Shown one piece after another: positions 28,814-36,740 of a stretch of 42,833 nucleotides of DNA. The translations under genes were made by a program, and so were the position numbers. Numbering within the stretch: position 1 is the first letter of the stretch; each line of letters opens with the position of its first letter. The notes under the pieces were generated by a model, which searched no databases, was not told the DNA's origin, and saw nothing but the letters and a program-made list of their open reading frames with translations. This stretch comes from Candidatus Accumulibacter contiguus (GTDB lineage Bacteria; Pseudomonadota; Gammaproteobacteria; Burkholderiales; Rhodocyclaceae). The DNA lies in assembly GCF_012940005.1 (NCBI RefSeq), contig NZ_SPMX01000054.1, forward strand, positions 1 to 42,833, read 5' to 3'.

Positions 28814-30067
28814 ATGCTCGCCAACGCAGCGATCGGCGAATATCGTCTGCTCGAATCGCTTGGTGCCGGGGGCATGGGCGAAGTGTACCGCGCGATACAT
28901 TCCAGGATCGGGCGCGTCGTTGCAGTCAAGATTCTCTCGGGTGCCGAACCGGGACCAGGTCTGGCCGAGCGCTTCATCAACGAAGCGCGCATCCAGGCCG
29001 GGCTGCACCATCCGCACATTGCCGAACTCTATGATTTCGTCGAGTTCGATGGACGTCCCTGCATCATCATGGAGTATGTTGATGGCATTACCCTCCATGA
29101 TCGGATACAGCGCGCTCGTGGCGGCATGCCGGCATCCGAAGCGCTGACTGTCTTTCGTGCCGTAGTCGAAGCCATTGCCTATCTGCACGGACGCGGCATT
29201 CTCCATCGGGACATCAAGTCCTCGAACATCAAGCTCAGTTCGAGTGGACAGGTCAAGCTGCTGGACTTTGGAATTGCCAAGGATCCCGGCAGCAAGCGCC
29301 TGACGATGGTCGGCGGTTGTGTCGGCACGATGGATTACCTGGCTCCCGAACAGATCCGGGGCAAGTCTGCGGATGCACGGGCAGATGTCTGGTCGCTGGG
29401 CGTCCTGTTCTACGAAATGCTGACCGCCAACATGCCGTTCGCCGCCGATTCGGTGGGTGTGCTCTGTGAACGCATTAGCCGCGCAGAGTACCGTACTCCG
29501 ACTCTGGCCTCCCCGCTGTCCGCGGATCTGCAGCGCATCATCGGGCGCTGCCTGCGCAGCGATGCGGCCGAACGTTATCATGACGCCCGCGAACTGCTCG
29601 ACGATCTCGGGCAGATCGGGCAATCGCCGCCGGCGCTGACTCCGGCGGCGGAGCGTGGATTTCGATCAGGCGGGTGGTCGACCTGGCGGGGAAACTGGCC
29701 TCTGATCGGCGCCGGGTTTTTGCTTGCTGGCGTGCTGTTTGTCGGGTTCTTCTGGAAGATGCGGCCGGAAACCGCGGTGGACGCTCCACCCAGGTCAAGC
29801 CTGGAGCATGCGGCGCCCGCCGGCTTGCCGGGTGCCGCGCTGCGGGTGGTGCGTATTGGAACGATCGACGGGCCTGCAGATATCTACGAAGAAGGCAAAC
29901 TGCTTGGCACGACGGCAAGGGTGTTCGAGAAGCCGTATCCGGTAGGGGCCCATGTCGCATTGATGCTCAAGCGAGAAGGACATGAAGATGAGCGAGTGGA
30001 GTTCGAGGTTCGCCAGAGCGGTAACGAGTTTCTGGCCTGGCAGCTCCGACCGAAAGGGCGACAGTGA
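28814..30067 (+). CDS. Transmembrane Hanks-type Ser/Thr kinase with PEGA-like C-terminus
   Basis: The 417-residue protein has a complete kinase domain (about 8-268): glycine loop GAGGMGEV at 17-24, Lys39, alphaC Glu57, HRDIKSSN at 131-138, DFG at 151-153 and APEQ in the activation segment. A membrane helix follows (~295-315). The outer C-terminal part (~340-417) resembles a PEGA domain (GPADIYEEGKLLGTT, PYPVGAHVALMLKREGHED). GTG at 28796 or TTG at 28787 are alternative starts; no ribosome site is clear for any. It starts 29 bp after the FHA-protease stop. Its likely substrates include the FHA partner or the second kinase, by inference. Confidence 0.9.
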   Translation: MLANAAIGEYRLLESLGAGGMGEVYRAIHSRIGRVVAVKILSGAEPGPGLAERFINEARIQAGLHHPHIAELYDFVEFDGRPCIIMEYVDGITLHDRIQRARGGMPASEALTVFRAVVEAIAYLHGRGILHRDIKSSNIKLSSSGQVKLLDFGIAKDPGSKRLTMVGGCVGTMDYLAPEQIRGKSADARADVWSLGVLFYEMLTANMPFAADSVGVLCERISRAEYRTPTLASPLSADLQRIIGRCLRSDAAERYHDARELLDDLGQIGQSPPALTPAAERGFRSGGWSTWRGNWPLIGAGFLLAGVLFVGFFWKMRPETAVDAPPRSSLEHAAPAGLPGAALRVVRIGTIDGPADIYEEGKLLGTTARVFEKPYPVGAHVALMLKREGHEDERVEFEVRQSGNEFLAWQLRPKGRQ

Positions 30068-30074
30068 TTCGTCG

Positions 30075-30908
30075 ATGAGTGAAGCGCCTGTGTACTATAC
30101 CATCGAGACCTGCATGGCCACGGACATCGGTTGCGTGCGAACCAGCAACCAGGATTCGATCGCTTTCGTTTCTCCGGGCGACCCCGAGGAACTCAGGAGG
30201 CGGGGTGTGCTGGCGGTAGTGGCAGATGGCATGGGTGGGCACAATGGCGGCGAGGTGGCGAGCAGGGTTGCGGTGGAAACGATCTGCCGTCGATATTTCG
30301 CAAGCCATGATGACGACCCTCTGCGTGCCATCGAGCAGGCGCTACTCGAGGCAAATGCCGCGATCTTTCGCTACGCCGAGGCCGATCGAGCACTCTCGGG
30401 GATGGGAACCACGGCAACGGTGCTGGCCTTGATCGGTCGGCGCATGTGCTTTGGGCATGTGGGTGACAGCCGGCTCTACCGTTGCTCGGATGGCCAGCTC
30501 ACGCAATTGACCAAGGATGACACCCTCGTGGAACAGATGGTGAACGAAGGGCTGATCACGGCCGAACAAGCACGCTACCACCCCGAGCGCAATATCCTGT
30601 TGCGATCTCTGGGGACGCATCCGGATCTGCGTGTTACAGCCGAGGGCGGCGACCCGCCACAGCTTGGCGACACCTTCGTACTCTGCTCGGATGGCCTGTA
30701 CGACAGTGTCGAAGCGCGCGAGATTGCCGAGGTGGTGGAAGCGTGCGACCCACAGGATGCCTGTCGGCGGCTGATCGAACTGGCGCGCGAGCGGGGCGGC
30801 AGCGACAACATTTCCGTCGGCGTCATTGCCGTTCGGCCTCCCGAGGCCGAGGAGAGGCCGATACCGGTGACGCGTGAGATGATCCTGGACCCGGCGGAGG
30901 GCAGGTAA
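30075..30908 (+). CDS. PP2C-family Ser/Thr protein phosphatase
   Basis: The 277-residue phosphatase carries the PPM metal-site motifs in order: RTSNQD (22-27), VADGMGGHNGG (49-59), GMGTTATVLAL, HVGDSRLY, LCSDGLYD and GGSDNISV. No membrane segment is seen, so it is cytosolic. It should reverse Ser/Thr phosphorylation by the neighbouring kinases. The start at 30075, seven bases after the upstream kinase stop, matches the usual domain start; a start at 29982 would overlap that kinase by 86 bp. Its TAA overlaps the next ATG (TAATG). Confidence 0.93.
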   Translation: MSEAPVYYTIETCMATDIGCVRTSNQDSIAFVSPGDPEELRRRGVLAVVADGMGGHNGGEVASRVAVETICRRYFASHDDDPLRAIEQALLEANAAIFRYAEADRALSGMGTTATVLALIGRRMCFGHVGDSRLYRCSDGQLTQLTKDDTLVEQMVNEGLITAEQARYHPERNILLRSLGTHPDLRVTAEGGDPPQLGDTFVLCSDGLYDSVEAREIAEVVEACDPQDACRRLIELARERGGSDNISVGVIAVRPPEAEERPIPVTREMILDPAEGR

Positions 30909-32395
30909 TGGGCAATCTCATCGGTGATTTCGAACTCGTCGCCAAGATTGGCGAAGGGGGTATGGGCGAGGTCTTCAAGGGCCGCGACACGATGCTTGAG
31001 CGAGATGTCGCGATCAAGTCACTGCGCCCGGAATTTGCTGCGCGCGCGGATATCCTTGAACGTTTTCGAACCGAGGCGGTGGCTCTGGCCCGCCTCAATC
31101 ACCCGAACATCGCCGGCGTCTATCGGTTTTTCCGTCATGCTGACCAGTACTACATGGTCATGGAATTTGTCGCCGGCGAAACGCTGGACCAACTCGTCGC
31201 CCGACGCGGCGCGTTACCCTGGGAGGAAGCGATACGCTACGCAATCGCCGCACTGAGTGGTCTTGAGCACGCGCACCGTGCCGGCGTGGTACACCGCGAC
31301 ATCAAGCCCGCGAACATGATGGTGGCAGTGGACGGGTCGCTGAAGTTGATGGATTTCGGCATTGCACGAATCCTCGAGAAGATGCGCCTGACGCGTAGCG
31401 GTCATCTGATCGGAACGCTCGAGTACATGTCGCCCGAACAGGTTCAGGGCAGGGATGTGGACGCCCGCTCGGATCTGTACTCGCTGGCCGTGGTTCTTTT
31501 CGAACTGCTGACCGGGCGTGTCCCGTTCTCGAAGGGGACCGACTTTGAAATCATGAAGGCGCAGCTCGAGGAGCCGCCGCCGCCACTGCGCCAGTTTGCC
31601 GGCGGCGTGCCGGTAGTGCTTGAGGGCATCCTGTCGCAAGCGCTGGCCAAGGATCCGGCGCAGCGCTTCCCGGATGCCGGCGCGTTTCGCCGGGCGCTGG
31701 AGGGAGCGCTGTTCAATGACGTTCCGATGCCCGACACGCTGCCCCGTCTGGTTCCCACGACGCGCCTGTTCACCCCGCAGGATGCCACTTCCGCCGCCGC
31801 AGACGCCGGCAGAACTGCCGGCGTCGCGGAGCCAGCGCTGGCTCGGATCTCGGCCGATGCCGCCAAGGGAAGCATACGCGCATCGCCAGGGCAGGTGCTC
31901 TGGAAAAAGTACCCAGGCATCGTGGCCCTGTTTGTTGCGCTGTTGGTGCTGGGTGCTCTGGCTTGGTGGAGCAGCAGCAAGAAGAGTCCAGTGACACCGG
32001 CCGAGGTGTCTGGCGAGCTGGCACAGAAACCCCCGGTGGCTGTAACGCCTGCGGCTTCGCCGCCGCGTGGCGAGTCCCCAGCTGCCGCCCTGAGCGCACC
32101 AACGCTGCGCGATCCAGTGCTGCCGGCGAGTGCCCCACTATCCGTCCCGGCTGCTCCGGGCAGTCCGGCAGAGGTCCCGCCTTCTTCAATCCCGGCGCCG
32201 CTAGCAGGTCCTGTTGCTGGTCCCGCGCCCGTCAGTCGCGAACGAGCCAGTTCTGGTTCGGGAGAAAAGGTCGCAGTCAAGTCGAGGGTAAGGGAAGCGC
32301 CTTCTCCACAGCCCAGCGTCCGCAGCGACCCAAACCCGCCGGTCGTCAAGCGTGACGATTCCGGTTCGGCGGGCGGATGGACCATACGAAAATGA
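30908..32395 (+). CDS. Second transmembrane Hanks-type Ser/Thr kinase
   Basis: The 495-residue protein has an intact kinase domain (8-270): GEGGMGEV loop, Lys37, HRDIKPAN at 129-136, DFG at 149-151, GTLEYMSPEQ. A juxtamembrane region rich in Ala and Thr leads to one membrane helix (~337-354). The outside portion (~360-495) is a long Pro/Ala/Ser-rich region without a recognisable fold. This could span the periplasm or contact the cell wall. The start overlaps the phosphatase stop by one base, and its own stop overlaps the next gene (ATGA), so translation is coupled through the block. Confidence 0.92.
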   Translation: MGNLIGDFELVAKIGEGGMGEVFKGRDTMLERDVAIKSLRPEFAARADILERFRTEAVALARLNHPNIAGVYRFFRHADQYYMVMEFVAGETLDQLVARRGALPWEEAIRYAIAALSGLEHAHRAGVVHRDIKPANMMVAVDGSLKLMDFGIARILEKMRLTRSGHLIGTLEYMSPEQVQGRDVDARSDLYSLAVVLFELLTGRVPFSKGTDFEIMKAQLEEPPPPLRQFAGGVPVVLEGILSQALAKDPAQRFPDAGAFRRALEGALFNDVPMPDTLPRLVPTTRLFTPQDATSAAADAGRTAGVAEPALARISADAAKGSIRASPGQVLWKKYPGIVALFVALLVLGALAWWSSSKKSPVTPAEVSGELAQKPPVAVTPAASPPRGESPAAALSAPTLRDPVLPASAPLSVPAAPGSPAEVPPSSIPAPLAGPVAGPAPVSRERASSGSGEKVAVKSRVREAPSPQPSVRSDPNPPVVKRDDSGSAGGWTIRK

Positions 32396-32943
32396 TCAAT
32401 GCCTTCCGAACCACCTCGCGGTTGCGCGCTCTGCTGCTCAGTTTCGGCACGCTCCTGCTGGTCGCCTGTGCCACCGGTCAGGGTTCCTCCCCGGTCGGCG
32501 CCATTCAGTCCTGGTTCTCGCGTATGGAGAAAGGCACGCGCCAGCCCGGTGAAAAGCTCGTCAGCCCTGCCGATGTCGTCTGGAAGGAACGCAACTGCGC
32601 CAGGCTGCAACGTCCCTATATCGACATCGACTTGAACGAGGTCCTGCCATCTCGTGTCACCGCTGGGGAAGAGTTCAATCACCGCATGATCTATTCGATG
32701 TGTCCGATACGCACTGCGGAAGTGGTGGTGGGGGACCTTTCCCGTCGCATCCTCTTCAAGGGCAATACGGTTTTCGAAGATGTTTCGCGTCGCTTCGAGA
32801 TCAGACCCGGAAAGTGGCAGCTCGATGCCTTCATCGGTATACCGGCAGCGGCCCCAGCCGGTGCCTATTCCCTGGAAGTCGCTTTTTCGAGTAGCACATT
32901 GCGCTTCCAGCGCAGCGCGAGTCTGGTGGTCATCCGGCCCTAG
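32392..32943 (+). CDS. Lipoprotein of the kinase/phosphatase operon
   Basis: The 183-residue product has a signal peptide with a good lipobox (LLLVAC, lipidated Cys about residue 26). The remainder contains two further Cys (KERNCARL and YSMCPI) and a predicted all-beta C-terminal region (PGKWQLDAFIGIPAAAPAG, SLEVAFSSSTLRFQRSASLVVI). I do not recognise the family. The ATGA overlap with the kinase gene ties it to the operon. It may be the periplasmic input or a target of the protease; this is inference. Confidence 0.75.
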   Translation: MINAFRTTSRLRALLLSFGTLLLVACATGQGSSPVGAIQSWFSRMEKGTRQPGEKLVSPADVVWKERNCARLQRPYIDIDLNEVLPSRVTAGEEFNHRMIYSMCPIRTAEVVVGDLSRRILFKGNTVFEDVSRRFEIRPGKWQLDAFIGIPAAAPAGAYSLEVAFSSSTLRFQRSASLVVIRP

Positions 32944-32951
32944 CCGGCGGC

Positions 32952-33554
32952 TCAGGCGCGTCCGAGTTGCAGCGCGAAGGTCTTGATTCCCCGCAACATC
33001 ATTTCAATCGACATCGCCACCAGCACCAGTCCCATCAGACGCTCCAGCGCCACCACGAAACGATCGCCGGCGACGCGCTGAATGCGTTCGGCGAGCACCA
33101 GGATGATGGCGCTGATCGCCATGGTGATGCTCAGTGCGCCGATCCATTCCATGCGCCGGTCGGGCGCCTGCGAGACCAGCAACAGGACGGTGGCCAGCGC
33201 CGAGGGCCCGGCAATCGCCGGAATGGCCAGAGGCACGATCAGCGGTTCACCCGCGGGGTCGGGGGTGTCCGCACTGGGTGGTGGAAAAATCATGCGCAGC
33301 GCAATCAGAAACAGGATCACGCCGCCGCCGATCTGCAGCGACAGCTCGCTCAAGTTCATCAGCCGCAGAAAACCCTCACCGATGAACATGAAGGTCAGCA
33401 GCAGAATGAAGGCAATCAATACCTCACGCAGAATCACCCGTGATCGACGTTCCGGCGCCACGTGTCGGAGCGCATTGGCAAAGATCGGGATGTTGCCGAT
33501 CGGGTCGGTGATCAGAATCAGCAGGATCGTGGCCGAGGCAAAGGTGTAATTCAT
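32952..33554 (-). CDS. MarC/YhgN-family integral membrane protein
   Basis: The 200-residue protein has six hydrophobic segments and the MarC-family blocks LLILITDPIGNIPIFA near the start and PLAIPAIAGPSALATVLLL in the middle. Despite the name, a role in antibiotic resistance is not supported for the family; some members are proposed amino-acid or metabolite transporters. It converges on the lipoprotein gene with 8 bp between. The 33555-33667 stretch upstream holds a run of eight G at 33599-33606 and nothing else I can support. Confidence 0.9.
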   Translation of the reverse strand: MNYTFASATILLILITDPIGNIPIFANALRHVAPERRSRVILREVLIAFILLLTFMFIGEGFLRLMNLSELSLQIGGGVILFLIALRMIFPPPSADTPDPAGEPLIVPLAIPAIAGPSALATVLLLVSQAPDRRMEWIGALSITMAISAIILVLAERIQRVAGDRFVVALERLMGLVLVAMSIEMMLRGIKTFALQLGRA

Positions 33555-33677
33555 GACTCAGGAGTTCCCGTGGAGCACGCCGCTGGCAGCAGTGGATGGG
33601 GGGGGGTGAAATCGGCAGGACTGCATCAGCACGGCTGCGCATCCGCGCAGAATAGCAGGCCTGCGCCAGTTCGCCCA

Positions 33678-33695
33678 CAGGGCAATCGCTTACAC
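33678..33695. repeat. Left terminal inverted repeat of the ISAs1 element
   Basis: CAGGGCAATCGCTTACAC. The transposase stop codon (TAA on the minus strand, 33692-33690) lies inside this repeat. The 10 bases to its left, AGTTCGCCCA, are the left copy of the target duplication. Confidence 0.95.
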
Positions 33696-34852
33696 GGATA
33701 GCATGATGTCTTCGCTCGCCGTCGCCGAGAAAGCGAGACTGATCAAGGATTCGCGGTAATCCTGATGCCGGTCGGCGTGAACGCGTCGGCGGCGCAAACC
33801 CATCTTCGAATCCTCATCCTTGCGCAAGGTCGCCAAGTCGAACTTGCGCAGAACGGAGAAGTTCCGCGCTGAGTGACCTTTGCGGGCACGGCAGTGATCC
33901 TCGCGGAAGACCACATCGAGTGTCCAGTGCAAACCGTTCTCGATGCCCCAATGGTTGCGAGACGCATTGGCGAACATGGCGACGGTCTGGACGCCGCTGG
34001 AACCAATGGCGTAACGATGCTCGGTATGGACGGTATTGCCGATTTCCCGCACCGACTCGATCATGCCCACACCCCCGAGTTTCTTCCACGCCTGGCGCAT
34101 CGGCTTGTCCATCCAGGAGACGTCATGGATCCACGTGTAGCGGCGTGTCTCGATCCGGCCGTGATCCTTCTCGATTTCCTCAAAACGCTGAACGTTCAGG
34201 CGACCAAAGCCGGCCTGGTTGCCCTCCTCAAAAAAACTCCCGAATCGCTTCGGCCAAGTTCTTCTGGTTGTCTTTGACCTGCAGGACGTAATCCCCACCC
34301 CCGGTCGACGATCTTCTCCGCCACCTCGGTTTGGCAACCCAGAGCATCTGTTGTGGCAATACATCCTTTTAATATGAGTACCTCAAGCAAGTTCTTGAGC
34401 CCCGCCAACTCGTGTCCCTTGCCGCAAGTTCCCTCCTGCGCCAGACAAAGGCCACTTCCTACCGCGTAGGCCGTCACCCTATGGAGGAGTTCATTGCTTC
34501 CTTTCTTCCCCGAACCACGCAAGGTCTTCCCGTCGAAAGCGACCACTCCTTCCACGACACCGACCAATCCCGCGACCCATTGCCGAAAGCGCTCCTCAAA
34601 TACGCTCCCATCCAGCACCCGAAAGATATCGCCAAACGTGTCATGGGAGGGCGTCCCTCCCTTCAGAGCCCAACCAAATTGCTCCCGCAACCACTCTTGT
34701 CGATCCCGACACCAGTCTGCGACCTCCGCCCAGTTGTCGGCGCCACACAGAGTCGCGCAAACCGCCATCACCACCGTTTCCATCAAGACGTAGCGCTTGG
34801 CCGGACCTCGACGTTTGTCCGGCAATCCCGAAAACGTTTCTACAAGCGTCAT
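33690..34852 (-). pseudogene. ISAs1-family transposase with two apparent frameshifts
   Basis: The frame from ATG 34852 (GGAGG eight bases upstream) begins MTLVETFSGLPDKRRGPAKR and includes SHDTFGDIF and VVAFDGKTLRGSGKKG, the region with the first catalytic Asp. It continues to ATTDALGCQTEVAEKIVDRG. There an extra G in a G5 run (34298-34302) and an extra base in a seven-base run (34230-34236) shift the frame; between them the +1 corrected frame reads DYVLQVKDNQKNLAEAI. The rest (GNQAGFGRLNVQRFEEIEKD, NHWGIENGLHWTLDVVFRED) is intact to the stop at 33690. Corrected length is 386 residues, normal for the family. The shifts match the homopolymer errors seen elsewhere, so the gene may be intact. 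Confidence 0.85.
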
Positions 34853-34961
34853 CAAACCGCCCTCCGAAAAGGAGAGAGTAGACCCCATTGCTATTTGCAA
34901 ATCAATACTATGGCATAAATGCATGATAGTAAAAGAATATTCTCAGCTGCGTACGACATCT

Positions 34962-34979
34962 GCGTAAGCGATTGCCCTG
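34962..34979. repeat. Right terminal inverted repeat of the ISAs1 element
   Basis: GCGTAAGCGATTGCCCTG is the reverse complement of the left end with one mismatch. It is followed at 34980-34989 by the right copy of the target duplication, AGTTCGCCCA. Confidence 0.95.
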
Positions 34980-35039
34980 AGTTCGCCCATTCCGCTGCCG
35001 ATTTGTTAGCATCGCTACTTCAAATCGGGAAGGAAGGGC

Positions 35040-36740
35040 ATGCACAACATCGAAGAGCCCGTCGCAGGGCGGCGCAAGGGGTATGGGCAGCGCCAGGGCC
35101 GACGGGTCGATGCCGGACGGCGTGACGCCGTCGCGAAGCTTCTCGCCGACTTGCCCCTGCGCCGCGACCTGTTGCTGGAACATCTGCATCGATTGCAGGA
35201 CGAGCACGCCTGCCTGCGCTCGGGAGACCTCCTGGCGCTGGCCGATCTGCTGCGGATTGGCGTCGCCGAAGTCTATGAGACGGCCACTTTCTACGCTCAC
35301 TTCGATCTTTGTGACGATGGCGATCCAGCGCCGGCGCTTGCGGTCCGGGTTTGCGACGGCCTCGCTTGCCGACTGCAGGGTGCGCTGCAATTGACGGCGT
35401 CGCTGCGCGAGTTGCTCCCGCCGGTGCGTGCCAGGGTTCTCCGGGCACCCTGCATGGGTCGCTGCGACCTCGCACCCGTGGTCCAGGTCGGCAAGCGCCA
35501 TGCCGATCGGGCGAGCACTGCAGAGGTGCTCGCCCTGATCGAGGCCGCGGTCCTGACACCGCTCCCGGTCGCCAGCGAGAGTTTCGACGCCTACCGCGCA
35601 CGCGGCGGCTACCAGCAGCTGCAGGCGCTGCGCAACGGCGTGTTGCCGACCGAAACGCTACTTGACGAAGTCGAAGTGGCGGGGCTGCGCGGGATGGGCG
35701 GCGCCGGCTTTCCGAGCGCTCGAAAATGGCGACTGGTCAGCAAGGCGCCGGCACCACGCTACCTGGTCTGCAACGCCGATGAGGGCGAACCGGGAACTTT
35801 CAAGGACCGCCTGATCCTGGAACAGCAGCCACACCAGTTCCTCGAAGGGCTGCTGCTGGCGGCCAGTTGCATTGGCGCTGCCCGTTGCTGGATCTACCTG
35901 CGCGACGAATACCCTGCCGCGCACGCCATACTGACCCGCGAGATCGCCTTGCTCGAACGGCTGAAACTTGTCGAAGCGGGCTTCATCGAATTACGCCGCG
36001 GCGCCGGCGCCTATATCTGCGGCGAGGAGTCGGCGCTGCTCGAGTCGATCGAGGGCAAACGCGGCTACCCGAGACAGCGTCCGCCCTACGTCGCCGAGGC
36101 CGGACTTTTCGGGCGACCAACCTTGGTCAACAACGTCGAGACGCTGGCGCTGGTACCGGGAATTGTCGCCGGCGGAGGCGCCCGCTTCGCTGCGCTGGGC
36201 AGTGAGGGTTTTGCTGGTCTGCGCAGTTACTCGGTCTCTGGCCGGGTGCGCGAGCCAGGGGTAAAGCAGGCGCCGGCGGGAATCAGCGCGCGCCGCCTGA
36301 TCGACGACTACTGCGGCGGCATGGCCGAGGGTCATCAACTGCTGGCCTACTTGCCCGGCGGTGCCTCGGGAGGGATTCTGCCGGCGAGCATGGCCGATCT
36401 GCCGTTGCAGTTCGGCGAACTCGAGAAGGTCGGCTGCCTGATCGGTTCGGCGGCAGTAATCGTCCTCTCCGACCACGACGACCTGCGCGCTGCGGTGCAG
36501 GCGCTGCTCGAGTTCTTCGCTGACGAGAGTTGCGGCCAATGCACGCCCTGCCGGGTCGGCACCGAAAAGATGCTGGCCTTGTTCTGTGTACCCGAACCGG
36601 ACCTGGAACTGCTCAAGGAACTGGCCACGGTGATGCGCGATGCGTCGATCTGCGGCCTCGGCCAGGCGGCGCCGAATCCGCTCATTACCGCGTTGCGCTA
36701 TCTGCCACAGCACCTGATGACCGGCCACGGCGATGACTGA
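35040..36740 (+). CDS. NAD-linked formate dehydrogenase beta subunit (NuoE-NuoF fusion)
   Basis: The 566-residue flavoprotein joins two complex-I-like modules. Residues ~28-170 are NuoE/FdsG-like with a [2Fe-2S] site C105, C110, C138, C142. Residues ~180-566 are NuoF/FdsB-like with the FMN/NADH site GLRGMGGAGFPSARKW and NADEGEPGTFKDR, and the [4Fe-4S] ligands C498, C501, C504 and C538. It passes electrons from the alpha subunit to NAD. Many Fds-type enzymes have separate gamma and beta genes; the fused form with order beta-alpha resembles Methylobacterium FDH1. GGAAGGAAGG precedes the ATG. It overlaps the alpha gene by 8 bp. The upstream 35 bp directly abuts the IS target duplication. Confidence 0.9.
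   Translation: MHNIEEPVAGRRKGYGQRQGRRVDAGRRDAVAKLLADLPLRRDLLLEHLHRLQDEHACLRSGDLLALADLLRIGVAEVYETATFYAHFDLCDDGDPAPALAVRVCDGLACRLQGALQLTASLRELLPPVRARVLRAPCMGRCDLAPVVQVGKRHADRASTAEVLALIEAAVLTPLPVASESFDAYRARGGYQQLQALRNGVLPTETLLDEVEVAGLRGMGGAGFPSARKWRLVSKAPAPRYLVCNADEGEPGTFKDRLILEQQPHQFLEGLLLAASCIGAARCWIYLRDEYPAAHAILTREIALLERLKLVEAGFIELRRGAGAYICGEESALLESIEGKRGYPRQRPPYVAEAGLFGRPTLVNNVETLALVPGIVAGGGARFAALGSEGFAGLRSYSVSGRVREPGVKQAPAGISARRLIDDYCGGMAEGHQLLAYLPGGASGGILPASMADLPLQFGELEKVGCLIGSAAVIVLSDHDDLRAAVQALLEFFADESCGQCTPCRVGTEKMLALFCVPEPDLELLKELATVMRDASICGLGQAAPNPLITALRYLPQHLMTGHGDD

Larger units (their letters stand above)
33678..34979. mobile_element. Complete ISAs1-family insertion sequence
   Basis: The 1302-bp element is bounded by 18-bp terminal inverted repeats (33678-33695 and 34962-34979) that match at 17 of 18 positions. 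It is flanked by a perfect 10-bp direct repeat, AGTTCGCCCA, at 33668-33677 and 34980-34989, the target duplication expected for this family (8-10 bp). It carries a single transposase gene on the minus strand. Matching ends and an exact duplication suggest recent insertion between marC and the formate dehydrogenase genes. Confidence 0.95.

Noticed and set aside
28700-29623. 307-residue minus-strand frame across the kinase gene
   Set aside because: It lies wholly opposite a kinase domain with intact catalytic motifs.
26667-32943. Type VI secretion regulatory cluster
   Set aside because: FHA, kinase and PP2C occur together there too, but none of the Tss structural genes is present and the FHA protein is a protease.
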